NCBI RefSeq assembly: GCF_000423865.1 | Contig: NZ_AUIU01000014.1 | Coordinates: 156,939-220,938 of the forward strand | Direction: 5' to 3' | Source: Thermodesulfovibrio thiophilus DSM 17215 | GTDB taxonomy: Bacteria; Nitrospirota; Thermodesulfovibrionia; Thermodesulfovibrionales; Thermodesulfovibrionaceae | Length of the DNA stretch: 64,000 nt | Part shown: positions 43,499 to 51,633 of the stretch, piece by piece | Layout: each line of letters begins with the position of its first letter | Numbering within the stretch: position 1 is the first letter of the stretch | Notes under the pieces: generated by a model | Databases searched by the model: none | Told to the model about the DNA's origin: nothing | The model's input: the letters and a program-made list of their open reading frames with translations, nothing else | Program-made: the position numbers and the translations under genes

Positions 43499-44907
43499 TA
43501 TGCCTCCTTTTGAATTTTTTGTATTATTTTATCGATTTCTTTCTCTCTCATTATGATTCCCTTGCCTGAAGGATGGTAGAAAGTGATTTTATTATCTCTG
43601 ACCATCACAAAGTAACTGACAGGACGAAGGAAAAGAGTTATAAAAAGCCCAATACACATTAGAATTGAGCCAGCATAAATCAAAGGCACTCCAGGATCTC
43701 GTCTCAGTTGAAGCCCTGTGAACTGAGCTCCCCATAGCTCATCAAATTTGAGTTTCCCAAAAGGTGTCTGCCATGTCTCAGGTATTTTTGCAAGTATCCA
43801 CTGTTCTGATTTTTTCCCGTTATACTCAAACTGAACAAGAACAGCTGGATTTATCATTTCTGAACTCATATTAAAAAATCTTCCCTGTTCATCCATTCCC
43901 AGAGCTGGAGAAAAATCTATTACCGAGGCTCTAACAGATGTTCCCGGAATCTGAAAACTTTTTTCAAAATTAGCACTGATTCTGTATTCCTTATTGCTTG
44001 TGTCAAAATATGTGAATCTGAATTCTGCATGCTCTGCAGGTTGAAATCCATAGGTTGCCTGATAGAATGTGATACCTTTATAGGCGAATGGTTCATTTAC
44101 TTCAATAATAAATCTGTCTTTCCCTTCAATTGTGACGGGTTGACCATTTTCAATTATTTTAATGTAGCTTCTATAGGCTTTAGGCATTGCTGAGTTTTCA
44201 TAAAATTCCACCTCAAATTTATCACACCTTACTTCAAAAGGAAGCGGAATAGCTTTCCCATCATCGGATATTGCAAGATTTGATGATGTTCCCTCAACTA
44301 TGTTCATGGAACCTCTTAAACCCAAAAATGTCCCAATGAGTGCTCCTACAAGAATGATGAAAATGCTCAGATGAGTTAAGTACACTGCAAGTCTTGTTTT
44401 AATCCATTTTTTACACTGAATCTGCACACCATCAGAATATGCAAATGTGAATATTGAAAAACCTTTGTCTTTTAAAACAGCCATCAATTTCTGTGCTAAG
44501 TCCTTTGAATTAGCTGATAGATTGAGCTCTCTTTTTAAAGGCATTTTTTCTAAAACTTCCGGCAAAAGAGCCTGAGGACTGGTTTTAAAAGATTTTAACA
44601 GAATTGGAAGTCTGTCAATGGAACATACAGTTAAGTTTAATGCAAACATAAAAAGCAAAAATGTAAACCACCAGCTGTGGTATACGTTGTTAAGGTCAAA
44701 AAGATTTACTATTTCATACAGTTTCATTGAGCTATTCAGCGACATAAATCTGGAGAAAAATCTTATCGTAGCTTCAGGGTCAGATTGTTGCGGAATAACA
44801 GTTCCAATGGCAGCGCCAATTGAAATAATAATAAAAAGTGCCACAGCAAGATCAACAGAAGCAAAAAAATTCCAGATTTTTTCATTCAATTTTTTTAAAT
44901 CAGCCAT
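43498..44907 (-). CDS. resB: Cytochrome c biogenesis protein ResB (Ccs1)
   Basis: 469 residues. Three N-terminal helices (ASVDLAVALFIIISIGAAIGTVIPQ, then a helix near residue 75 and one at about 170) and one C-terminal helix (IYAGSILMCIGLFITLFLRP) bracket a large periplasmic domain with PFEVRCDKFEVEFYENSAMPKAYRS and PFAYKGITFYQATYG, as in ResB. It works with CcsA to deliver and ligate haem. A TTATCCCTCC-complement SD (GGAGGG) precedes the ATG. Divergent from the thioredoxin-like gene, suggesting shared control of cytochrome maturation. Confidence 0.93.
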   Translation of the reverse strand: MADLKKLNEKIWNFFASVDLAVALFIIISIGAAIGTVIPQQSDPEATIRFFSRFMSLNSSMKLYEIVNLFDLNNVYHSWWFTFLLFMFALNLTVCSIDRLPILLKSFKTSPQALLPEVLEKMPLKRELNLSANSKDLAQKLMAVLKDKGFSIFTFAYSDGVQIQCKKWIKTRLAVYLTHLSIFIILVGALIGTFLGLRGSMNIVEGTSSNLAISDDGKAIPLPFEVRCDKFEVEFYENSAMPKAYRSYIKIIENGQPVTIEGKDRFIIEVNEPFAYKGITFYQATYGFQPAEHAEFRFTYFDTSNKEYRISANFEKSFQIPGTSVRASVIDFSPALGMDEQGRFFNMSSEMINPAVLVQFEYNGKKSEQWILAKIPETWQTPFGKLKFDELWGAQFTGLQLRRDPGVPLIYAGSILMCIGLFITLFLRPVSYFVMVRDNKITFYHPSGKGIIMREKEIDKIIQKIQKEA

Positions 44908-45084
44908 TATCCCTCCTAAGGGTTTTCTTTACAATTACAACAAAATCCATATACTGAAGAATAACAGAACTCCGATGAATCCTTGTCCTTAAAGGATGAC
45001 AGTCTTCAGCGTCAAATCTCATCGTTAAAGAATATTTACCCAAATCCTCCCTCATCAAATTATAGTAGTATTAAACTGGCATAA

Positions 45085-45114
45085 TTGATTAATTTATCAT
45101 ACCTGTGCTATATT
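45085..45114 (+). promoter_or_regulatory. Sigma-70 promoter of the thioredoxin-like gene
   Basis: TTGATT (45085-45090), 18-base spacer, TATATT (45109-45114). The ATG at 45120 is only 5 bases further, with no SD, so the transcript should be leaderless. Confidence 0.5.
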
Positions 45115-45119
45115 TTTCT

Positions 45120-45515
45120 ATGAAGAAGTTTGTAAATATTGCAGTTGTCATATTAGGTGTTTTTCTAATTATTACCTCTGCCTATAGTGGAAGCAAAAAA
45201 AAACCTATTATACTTTATCTTTTCTGGGCTGAGGGATGTCCTTACTGCGAAAATGAGAAACACTTTCTATTAACTCTGAAACAGAAATATTCCAATCTTG
45301 AGGTTAAAGATTATGAAGTTCTGTACAATCCTTCATCAAAACAGCTTCTCCAGACAATATCTAAAGCGTATAATATTAAACCCTCCGGTGTTCCTGTTAC
45401 TTTTGTTGGAAACAGAGCTCTGGTTGGATTTACAGAAAAAATAGCATCCCAGATTGAAGAAACCATAGAGTATTGCAACAAAAACAGTTGCGAAGATCCC
45501 CTCTATAAAAAATAA
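45120..45515 (+). CDS. Exported thioredoxin/glutaredoxin-like protein
   Basis: 131 residues from the ATG at 45120 (MKKFVNIAVVILGVFLIITS is the signal peptide or anchor); a GTG 15 bases earlier is the alternative. The active site is WAEGCPYCENEKHFL (CPYC, glutaredoxin/DsbE-like), with the cis-Pro turn in PSGVPVTFVGNRALVGF. As a periplasmic thiol oxidoreductase it may reduce apocytochrome CXXCH cysteines before haem attachment, which fits its place between resB and the multihaem cytochrome gene. Role is inferred from context; a DsbA-like oxidase is less likely given the small size. Confidence 0.8.
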   Translation: MKKFVNIAVVILGVFLIITSAYSGSKKKPIILYLFWAEGCPYCENEKHFLLTLKQKYSNLEVKDYEVLYNPSSKQLLQTISKAYNIKPSGVPVTFVGNRALVGFTEKIASQIEETIEYCNKNSCEDPLYKK

Positions 45516-45575
45516 CTATTAATCAATTTAATCAATTCTTAAAAAAATTTTTATGACTATCTGTTTAATAAATCA

Positions 45576-45604
45576 TTGATATTCTTTTAATGTTGTGGTA
45601 TAAT
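45576..45604 (+). promoter_or_regulatory. Sigma-70 promoter of the cytochrome operon
   Basis: TTGATA (45576-45581), exact 17-base spacer, TATAAT (45599-45604), 39 bases before the ATG at 45644 with GGAGCGAGGG as ribosome site. The best matching housekeeping promoter in the window. Confidence 0.75.
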
Positions 45605-45643
45605 GTTGCAAACGTTTGAACAAAAATAAAAAAGGAGCGAGGG

Positions 45644-47644
45644 ATGAGGGGAATAACGATTTTGAGTCTAGTTATTTTTTGTTTTCTGTTTTCGTATTTT
45701 CTTCCGATTAAAGATGCTGTTTCAGATGATACAAAAAGCTGTTTGCGATGTCACTCTGTAAAAACACTATCAAAACAATTAGAGAATAAAGAATCCCTTT
45801 CGCTTTATATTGATGGTTCAAAATTTGAAAAATCCGTGCATGGAGCAATGGATTGTTCATCCTGTCATACCGATATAAGTTTGAAAAATCATCCAAAACC
45901 TAAAAAAATAGCCAGTAAAAAAGCATATGCTAAAGAGGTTTCTCAGAATTGTTTACAATGTCATCCTCAGGATAGTTTGATGAAACCAGAAGTTCACGGA
46001 AAGATTGTTAAAAAGAATGAAATCTTTTGCTCAGAATGTCATGGTTCCCATTACATCACGTCAATGAAGGATTGGAAAAAGAAAGCAGGTTTCTCCACTT
46101 ACTGTATGACCTGTCATCAACATGCAATAACGAAAACATTGCCAAGCAAAGAAAAATTATCCTTAAAAGTAAACGAATCAGAGATCAAAAAATCAGTACA
46201 CGGCAAATTTGAGTGTATTGTGTGCCATAGTGATTTTTCAAAAATAAATCATCCAATATATAACTACAAAACAAAAGCTCAATATCGCACTGAAATGACT
46301 CAAATATGCACAAAGTGCCATAAGGACCAGGACTTACAGAAAAATCCAGCGCATTATGCATTAACAAAAACTGCTTCATGTATAGAATGCCACGGCTATC
46401 ACGGAGTTAAACCAGCTAAAGTTGCTAAAAGTCTTCCGGAATCACAGTACTGTCTTAATTGTCACAGCAGAGCAATCTCAATGAAGATGAAAAATGGTGA
46501 AACTATGTCCGTACAGGTCAAGGAAGAAGACCTTCTTAACTCTACTCATAAAAAGCTTAAATGTACTGATTGCCATAAGGAGTTTTCAACAACTCAGCAT
46601 CCTATGAGAACCTTTGATTCAATTGCGGATTATAGAGCCAAATCAAAGGAAGTTTGCAATAACTGTCATAAAGAGGAAGTTCTTAAATATGATAAGAGCA
46701 TCCATGCAATGGCTTTTAAGAAAGGAAACGCTCAATCACCTGATTGTTTAAAATGTCATGGTTATCACAAAGTTTCATGGATAACACCTGATAAATCAGC
46801 AAGAAATGAACTTTGCGTAAAATGTCATACCAGAGAGGGTGATGCTTTTAGTTCAAGTGTTCATAATCTTGCTTTAAAACAGGGTAAAAAAGATGCTCCA
46901 GTATGCTCTTCATGTCATAACTCTCACGATGTAATGCCAACTAATATCGCAAATCTCAATGCTTCCTGTCTAAGGTGTCATAAAGATATCAAGACCAGTC
47001 ATAATAAATGGCTCTGGAATCCTCCTGTAAGACTTACAACATTTGTTGATACTCATTTCAATTCAGCATCCTGTGCATCCTGCCATACTCAGACAAATAA
47101 AGCGGTTTATCTTACAGTTGTTGACAGGGCTAAGAAAAAAGTATTGACAGAAGATGAAATTGCTAAAATTTTTGGAGTAAATTCAAATGAAGTAAAGGGC
47201 AAGATTGATTTTAATGGAGATGGAAAAATTCAGGAGCAGGAACTCTGGCAGTTTATGAGTAGTTTAAAAGCAAAGACCCATGCAAATCTTGCTGGCAGAA
47301 TTGATGTTTTAGACCCAAATGATGCCCATAAAATTGAACCAAAATCAAAAACAGTCAAAGATTGTGCTGTATGCCACAGCTCTGGAGCTCAGTTGAGCGG
47401 TAAGATTGAAATAAATAAAGAGGGAACAAAAGCTGTTAAATTTGATTTTGAACGGACAGCATTGAATTCAGTATATGCAATACCAGATATAAAAGACTTC
47501 TATGTACTTGGATTAACAAAGATTAAGATTCTTGATATTCTGTTCTTTATTGCAGTTCTTGGTGGAATAGCTGTACCTGTAGGTCATATAACACTCAGAA
47601 TTCTAACTGCACCGATTAGAAGAAAAAGAAAGGAGGGAAAATAA
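45644..47644 (+). CDS. Membrane-anchored multihaem cytochrome c (17 CXXCH motifs) with an EF-hand loop
   Basis: 666 residues. An N-terminal signal peptide (ITILSLVIFCFLFSYFLP) precedes 17 CXXCH haem sites, from CLRCH near residue 31 to CAVCH near 577, with paired helices and many distal histidines (KSVHGAMDCSSCH type repeats). A single membrane helix at the C-terminus (ILDILFFIAVLGGIAVPVG) ends in a basic cytoplasmic tail. Residues 522-533 are a perfect EF-hand loop (DFNGDGKIQEQE). It probably moves electrons in the periplasm between the b-type cytochrome encoded next and soluble c3. Stop and next start overlap by one base. Confidence 0.9.
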   Translation: MRGITILSLVIFCFLFSYFLPIKDAVSDDTKSCLRCHSVKTLSKQLENKESLSLYIDGSKFEKSVHGAMDCSSCHTDISLKNHPKPKKIASKKAYAKEVSQNCLQCHPQDSLMKPEVHGKIVKKNEIFCSECHGSHYITSMKDWKKKAGFSTYCMTCHQHAITKTLPSKEKLSLKVNESEIKKSVHGKFECIVCHSDFSKINHPIYNYKTKAQYRTEMTQICTKCHKDQDLQKNPAHYALTKTASCIECHGYHGVKPAKVAKSLPESQYCLNCHSRAISMKMKNGETMSVQVKEEDLLNSTHKKLKCTDCHKEFSTTQHPMRTFDSIADYRAKSKEVCNNCHKEEVLKYDKSIHAMAFKKGNAQSPDCLKCHGYHKVSWITPDKSARNELCVKCHTREGDAFSSSVHNLALKQGKKDAPVCSSCHNSHDVMPTNIANLNASCLRCHKDIKTSHNKWLWNPPVRLTTFVDTHFNSASCASCHTQTNKAVYLTVVDRAKKKVLTEDEIAKIFGVNSNEVKGKIDFNGDGKIQEQELWQFMSSLKAKTHANLAGRIDVLDPNDAHKIEPKSKTVKDCAVCHSSGAQLSGKIEINKEGTKAVKFDFERTALNSVYAIPDIKDFYVLGLTKIKILDILFFIAVLGGIAVPVGHITLRILTAPIRRKRKEGK

Positions 47645-48267
47645 TGAAAAAGATTTATCTTCATCCATTACCTGTAAGAGTGTGGCACTGGATAAATGCG
47701 ATAGGATTTATAATTCTCATCTTAACAGGAGTTCAGATAAGATTTGTTGACCAGGTAGGGTTAATGAGTTTTGAAACTGCAGTTCAGATTCACAGCTGGC
47801 TTGGATTTATTCTCCTTGCAAACTATTTTATCTGGTTTGTTTATTACATATTTACAGGAAAATTCTTCAAGATATATATTCCTCCGTTCTGGAAACCTGT
47901 TGAATTTATTAAAATTTGTATCAGGCAGGCAAAATACTATGCCTACGGAATCATGATTGGTGATGAAAATCCTCATCATCCTGTTCCAGAAAACAAATTC
48001 AATCCATTACAGCAGATTTCCTATCTGTTTATTATGGCAGTGCTAATTCCAGTCCAGATTATTACAGGGCTTATGCTCTGGGATCCGCAGCTTTTTGGCT
48101 CAGTGGTGAGTTTAATTGGAGGAATTCAGGTTGCCACATTGATTCATACTGCACTATGGATATTTTTCAGTGCTTTCATAATTGTTCATTTCTACCTCGC
48201 AACACTTGGAGTTACACCAATGACACATATTAAAGCCATGTTTACAGGTTACGAAGATGAGCATTAA
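47644..48267 (+). CDS. Membrane cytochrome b (b561/FDH gamma-like)
   Basis: 207 residues with four membrane helices. Candidate haem-ligand histidines lie in VRVWHWINA (helix 1), VQIHSWLGF (helix 2), ATLIHTALW and IIVHFYLAT (helices 3-4), the pattern of the Ni-hydrogenase and formate dehydrogenase gamma b-haem subunits. It should exchange electrons between the menaquinone pool and the multihaem cytochrome encoded just upstream. It starts within the stop region of that gene and the tetrahaem c3 gene follows, so the three form one redox module. Confidence 0.9.
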   Translation: MKKIYLHPLPVRVWHWINAIGFIILILTGVQIRFVDQVGLMSFETAVQIHSWLGFILLANYFIWFVYYIFTGKFFKIYIPPFWKPVEFIKICIRQAKYYAYGIMIGDENPHHPVPENKFNPLQQISYLFIMAVLIPVQIITGLMLWDPQLFGSVVSLIGGIQVATLIHTALWIFFSAFIIVHFYLATLGVTPMTHIKAMFTGYEDEH

Positions 48268-48303
48268 ACATATAATACAAGAAAAGAAAGGAGGTGAAGA
48301 AAT

Positions 48304-48681
48304 TTGAAAGCCGCCCCGAAAGGATTGATTATTCTAATGACAGCTTGCTTTCTTTTTGCAATTTCTCTTGCCTATGCTCAGCAACCTCAGGATGTTTACG
48401 ATTTAAAGCTCGAAGGAGCAAAATTTCCTCCTGTAAAGTTTAATCATGCAAAACATACTACAGATTACAAAGTGGACTGTAAAGTATGTCATCACAAAGA
48501 AGCAGATCCAAAAGTAAAAGTACAGAAATGTACAGATTGTCATGACCCTGCAGAAGTAAAAGATGGATCACCAAAAGCAATGGATGCATACCACAAAACA
48601 TGTATAGACTGCCATAAGAAACAGGCAGAAGCTGGAAAAGCAGCTCCAACAAAATGTAACGAATGCCACAAGAAATCTTAA
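48304..48681 (+). CDS. Tetrahaem cytochrome c3 (class III)
   Basis: 125 residues. Signal peptide MTACFLFAISLAYA after a short basic start, then a mature chain of about 95 residues with four haem sites (CKVCHH, CTDCHD, CIDCHK, CNECHK) and the conserved distal histidine segment PPVKFNHAKHTTDYKVDC, as in periplasmic type I c3 of sulfate reducers. It is the natural electron acceptor of periplasmic FdhAB and hydrogenases, and could deliver electrons to the membrane cytochrome module encoded upstream. GGAGGTG precedes the start, which is read here as ATT/TTG-proximal TTGAAAGCC (first codon TTG at 48304). Confidence 0.92.
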   Translation: MKAAPKGLIILMTACFLFAISLAYAQQPQDVYDLKLEGAKFPPVKFNHAKHTTDYKVDCKVCHHKEADPKVKVQKCTDCHDPAEVKDGSPKAMDAYHKTCIDCHKKQAEAGKAAPTKCNECHKKS

Positions 48682-48693
48682 TCTTTTATTTTT

Positions 48694-48724
48694 AAGAGGA
48701 GACAGTTAATGTCTCCTCTTTTTT
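48694..48724 (+). terminator. Intrinsic terminator of the cytochrome operon
   Basis: AAGAGGAGACA-GTTAA-TGTCTCCTCTT, an 11-bp perfect stem, followed by a T-run. It lies 13 bases after the c3 stop. Confidence 0.92.
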
Positions 48725-48752
48725 ATTGTCTGAATTTCAAAAAATCCAGAAG

Positions 48753-49302
48753 TTATCCAAACATACCACCATCAGCTACAAGCACTTGTCCTGTAACATA
48801 GTCAGAATCAGAACTTGCAAAAAAGAGGAAAGTACTGACAAGTATATCAGCCTTTGAAAGATTTTGAAGCCTTTTGCCTTCAGCAATTCCGAACTGATTT
48901 GCATAAAAGACTGAAAGGGCTTCAGTCATTCGAGTTTCAGCAACAGGGACAACAAAATCGATAAGTTCATGAGCAACATTTTTTGTGAATGCAACAATGC
49001 CACCCTTTGCTGAAGCATAATCAGTCACGCCAAAATACCCTCTGAATGCCGCTGGAGCAGCAAGATTGATAATTTTTCCACTCAATTTTTTAAACATCAT
49101 TAAAATTTGCCGCATCATAAAGTCCACCTTCTCCTTGTACTTCAAGTCCACGAATTTCCTTAAGTACTTCATCCAGGCCCTGTTTATCCTCTTTAGCTGT
49201 TAAAAAGATATCAGCTCCCTGTCTTGCAAATCCAATGGCAACAGCACAACCGATACCTTTGCTAGCACCTGTTATCAAAGCTTTTTTCCCTTTAAGCCTC
49301 AT
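48753..49302 (-). pseudogene. Decayed short-chain dehydrogenase/reductase (SDR)
   Basis: Two frames cover one SDR. The N-terminal piece (49090-49302) has the cofactor motif TGASKGIG; the C-terminal piece (48753-49172) has the active-site YASAK and the end GQVLVADGGMFG. The middle (about 60 residues with NNAG and the catalytic Ser region) is largely missing, the two parts are in different frames, and a further deletion is seen at VAHELIDFVVPVAETRM, where the usual loop before the PG motif is shortened. A normal SDR is about 250 residues. It once was probably a 3-oxoacyl-ACP reductase-like enzyme; now surely inactive. Confidence 0.85.
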
Positions 49303-49339
49303 AAAAACACCTCTTCCATAAAATTATAACCATATTTGA

Positions 49340-49915
49340 TTATTTCAATAATTTAACTATCGCGTTACCAAACTTATCTGCTGCCTTAGGACCAGAGGCA
49401 GTAACAATTTTTCCATCCACCTCAACATCCTTTCCGGTATGGATTGCTCCTTTTGCTTTCAATGCCTCTATTTGAGAATGAAAAACCGTTGCTTTCTTTC
49501 CTTTAAGAATTCCAGCTTCAGCTAAAATCCGAGGCGCTATGCATATTGCTCCAACTACTCTACCCTCTTTGTATGCTTCCTGAGCAATCTTTAATGCGAC
49601 AGGATTATGAAAATACTCTTCTGCTCCAGGACCACCAACAAATACAACTGCATCAAATGTTTTTACATTTACATCCTTTATAAGTATATCTGGTTTAACT
49701 GTCGCACCAAGTGTGCCTTTAGCAGTATTCAGAGAAGAGGATGCTACTATTACATTGAATCCTGCCTTTTCAAATATTTGTTTTGGTGTTAAAAACTCTT
49801 CATCCCTGAAATTCTGTGAGGCAATAATCATCAGCACTTTTTTACTTTCTGAGGCATATGTCGCAGAAATCAGGGTTAACAGTAAAAATAAACAGATAAA
49901 AACTTTTTTCATCAT
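49340..49915 (-). CDS. Exported DJ-1/PfpI family protein
   Basis: 191 residues. A signal peptide (KKVFICLFLLLTLISATYA) precedes a complete DJ-1/PfpI domain: KKVLMIIASQNFRDEEFLTPK with the conserved Glu, DAVVFVGGPGAEEYF, the nucleophile Cys in GAICIAPRILAEAG, and TASGPKAADKFGNAIV. Family members are stress-linked hydrolases, glyoxalases or deglycases; most are cytoplasmic, so the signal peptide is notable. It stands alone next to the SDR pseudogene. Exact activity cannot be read. Confidence 0.85.
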   Translation of the reverse strand: MMKKVFICLFLLLTLISATYASESKKVLMIIASQNFRDEEFLTPKQIFEKAGFNVIVASSSLNTAKGTLGATVKPDILIKDVNVKTFDAVVFVGGPGAEEYFHNPVALKIAQEAYKEGRVVGAICIAPRILAEAGILKGKKATVFHSQIEALKAKGAIHTGKDVEVDGKIVTASGPKAADKFGNAIVKLLK

Positions 49916-49959
49916 TTAAAAACCTCCTGAATGTTATTTTTTATTATAGATTAAAAAAG

Positions 49960-50628
49960 TTAGATTTCAAGTCGTTCCATAAAAACATAATTAGCTAAGT
50001 GCTCAATACCTTTTCCTTTTATAGTGATAATCTTAGCCTCAATAATATTGAAATAGGGTTTGAAAAGCACAATCAGCTCATCAATGGATGAAAAATACAA
50101 AACAGTACCAATTCCAGTTTTTCTATATCTTCCAGTGCCACCAAAACTTCTATCTCCTTCATTAAAACATACAGATAGATACTTTCCTCCTGGATTTAAA
50201 AGTTTATGTACATTTTTAGCGTATGTTTCCCTGTCACCAGGAAAGATGTGATGCAACAACTCCCAATCATAAGCGAAATCAAATGTTTCATCTATTTCAT
50301 GAAGATCACCAAGAAGGTCTGTAACCAGGAATCTGCATTTAACTCCTTTTTTAAGAGCATTTTCCCGTGCATGCTTTATAGCAACTGGAGAGATATCAAC
50401 TCCTGTAACATCAAAGCCTTTCCCGGCCAGGTATATAGCATAATTACCAGCTCCACAACCCAGATCAATTGCCTTGCATGGCTTAAGCTTCCCACTCTGC
50501 ACTAACTCTACTAGAACTGCTGGAGGTGTTTCAACATTCCATGGAATTTTTTCCAATGGAATCATTTCATAGACTTTGTTCATTTCTCTAGAATATATAC
50601 CTTCAGGAATTATTTCCATTCCACTCAT
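49960..50628 (-). CDS. Class I SAM-dependent methyltransferase
   Basis: 222 residues. Motif I is AIDLGCGAGNYAIYLA near residue 58, the acidic post-I residue is in GVDISPVAIKHA, motif II region FDFAYDWELLHHIFPGDR, and motif III LNPGGKYLSVCFNEGDR. This resembles thiopurine/tellurite-resistance TehB-like and UbiE-like small-molecule methyltransferases. The substrate is unknown. It is transcribed divergently from the parvulin gene across a 147-base AT-rich gap. Confidence 0.85.
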   Translation of the reverse strand: MSGMEIIPEGIYSREMNKVYEMIPLEKIPWNVETPPAVLVELVQSGKLKPCKAIDLGCGAGNYAIYLAGKGFDVTGVDISPVAIKHARENALKKGVKCRFLVTDLLGDLHEIDETFDFAYDWELLHHIFPGDRETYAKNVHKLLNPGGKYLSVCFNEGDRSFGGTGRYRKTGIGTVLYFSSIDELIVLFKPYFNIIEAKIITIKGKGIEHLANYVFMERLEI

Positions 50629-50775
50629 CTCTTGCTCAGTTTAAAATTTAGTGTACATCTTTTTCAAGAAAAAATTTTTATTAATAAATGATAAAATAAG
50701 CTTACCTTATATTTGATTGAAAATCCTGTTTAATGTTAAATTAAATAAATTTAAAATTCTAAAAGGAGTCAATGT

Positions 50776-51633
50776 ATGAAAGGTATTAAAATTTTCATTT
50801 TGCTTTTTACTTTTGCATTTATTTTTGCCTGTAGTCAAAGCAAAGATGATGTAATTATCAAAGCCGGTTCTTCAAAACTTACCAAACAAGACCTTCAGGA
50901 AGACCTTAAAAGCTTTCCTCCTCAGACAAAGGCATTTCTCAGTTCCCCTGAAGGATTAAATCGTCTTAAAGATGAATTGATTAAAAGAGAAGTTTTATAT
51001 GAAGAGGCAAAGAAAAAAGGTTTGGCCAAATCAGAAGACTTTAAAAAAAGAATGGAAGAATTTAAAAAAATCACATTAATAAATATGCTTCTTGAGCAAG
51101 AACTCAAAGCAGTACAGCAGGATGTAACAGAAAAGGAAGCAAGAGAATATTATGATAAACATAAGGATGAATTTATCAAACCAACAGAACGAAGACTGAG
51201 CCAGATTGTTGTAAAGAATGAAGATGAAGCTAAAAAAGTTTATGAAAAAATCGATAAAGGTGAAGAATTCGAAAAAATTGCAAAAGAACTTTCAACTGAT
51301 GAAAAAACAAAGGCATCTGGGGGAGATATTGGATTTTTTAAAAAAGGACAACTTAATCAACAGATTGAAAATGCTGTATTCAGTCTGAGAAAAGGTCAGG
51401 TTAGTATGCCTTTAACTTACAAAGGAGAACTCTATATATTTAAGGTTACTGATGTTAAAGGAACTCCTGTTGAGTTTGATCAAATAAAATCTCAGCTTAT
51501 TGAACAGCTGAAAGCTAAAAAACAGCAGGACTGGTTTGATAGCTACATTGAAGAGTTAAAAAAGAAACATAAAGTTGAAGTTAATGAAAAAACATTACAG
51601 GAAATATTAAATCAGACTGTAAGCGGGAATTAA
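50776..51633 (+). CDS. Parvulin-type peptidyl-prolyl isomerase lipoprotein
   Basis: 285 residues. The N-terminus (FILLFTFAFIFACSQSK) has a lipobox ending in Cys-19, so it is likely a lipoprotein. A SurA_N-like helical part (LTKQDLQEDLKSFPP...KELIKREVLYEEAKKKG style) is followed by the PpiC domain at about 135-230 (RRLSQIVVKNEDEAKKVYEK, FEKIAKELSTDEKTKASGGDIGFF, AVFSLRKGQVSMPL). It probably folds outer membrane or exported proteins, including perhaps the porin. GGAGTC SD 8 bases before the ATG; a TTGATT-17-TTAAAT promoter (50716-50744 area) is plausible. Confidence 0.92.
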   Translation: MKGIKIFILLFTFAFIFACSQSKDDVIIKAGSSKLTKQDLQEDLKSFPPQTKAFLSSPEGLNRLKDELIKREVLYEEAKKKGLAKSEDFKKRMEEFKKITLINMLLEQELKAVQQDVTEKEAREYYDKHKDEFIKPTERRLSQIVVKNEDEAKKVYEKIDKGEEFEKIAKELSTDEKTKASGGDIGFFKKGQLNQQIENAVFSLRKGQVSMPLTYKGELYIFKVTDVKGTPVEFDQIKSQLIEQLKAKKQQDWFDSYIEELKKKHKVEVNEKTLQEILNQTVSGN

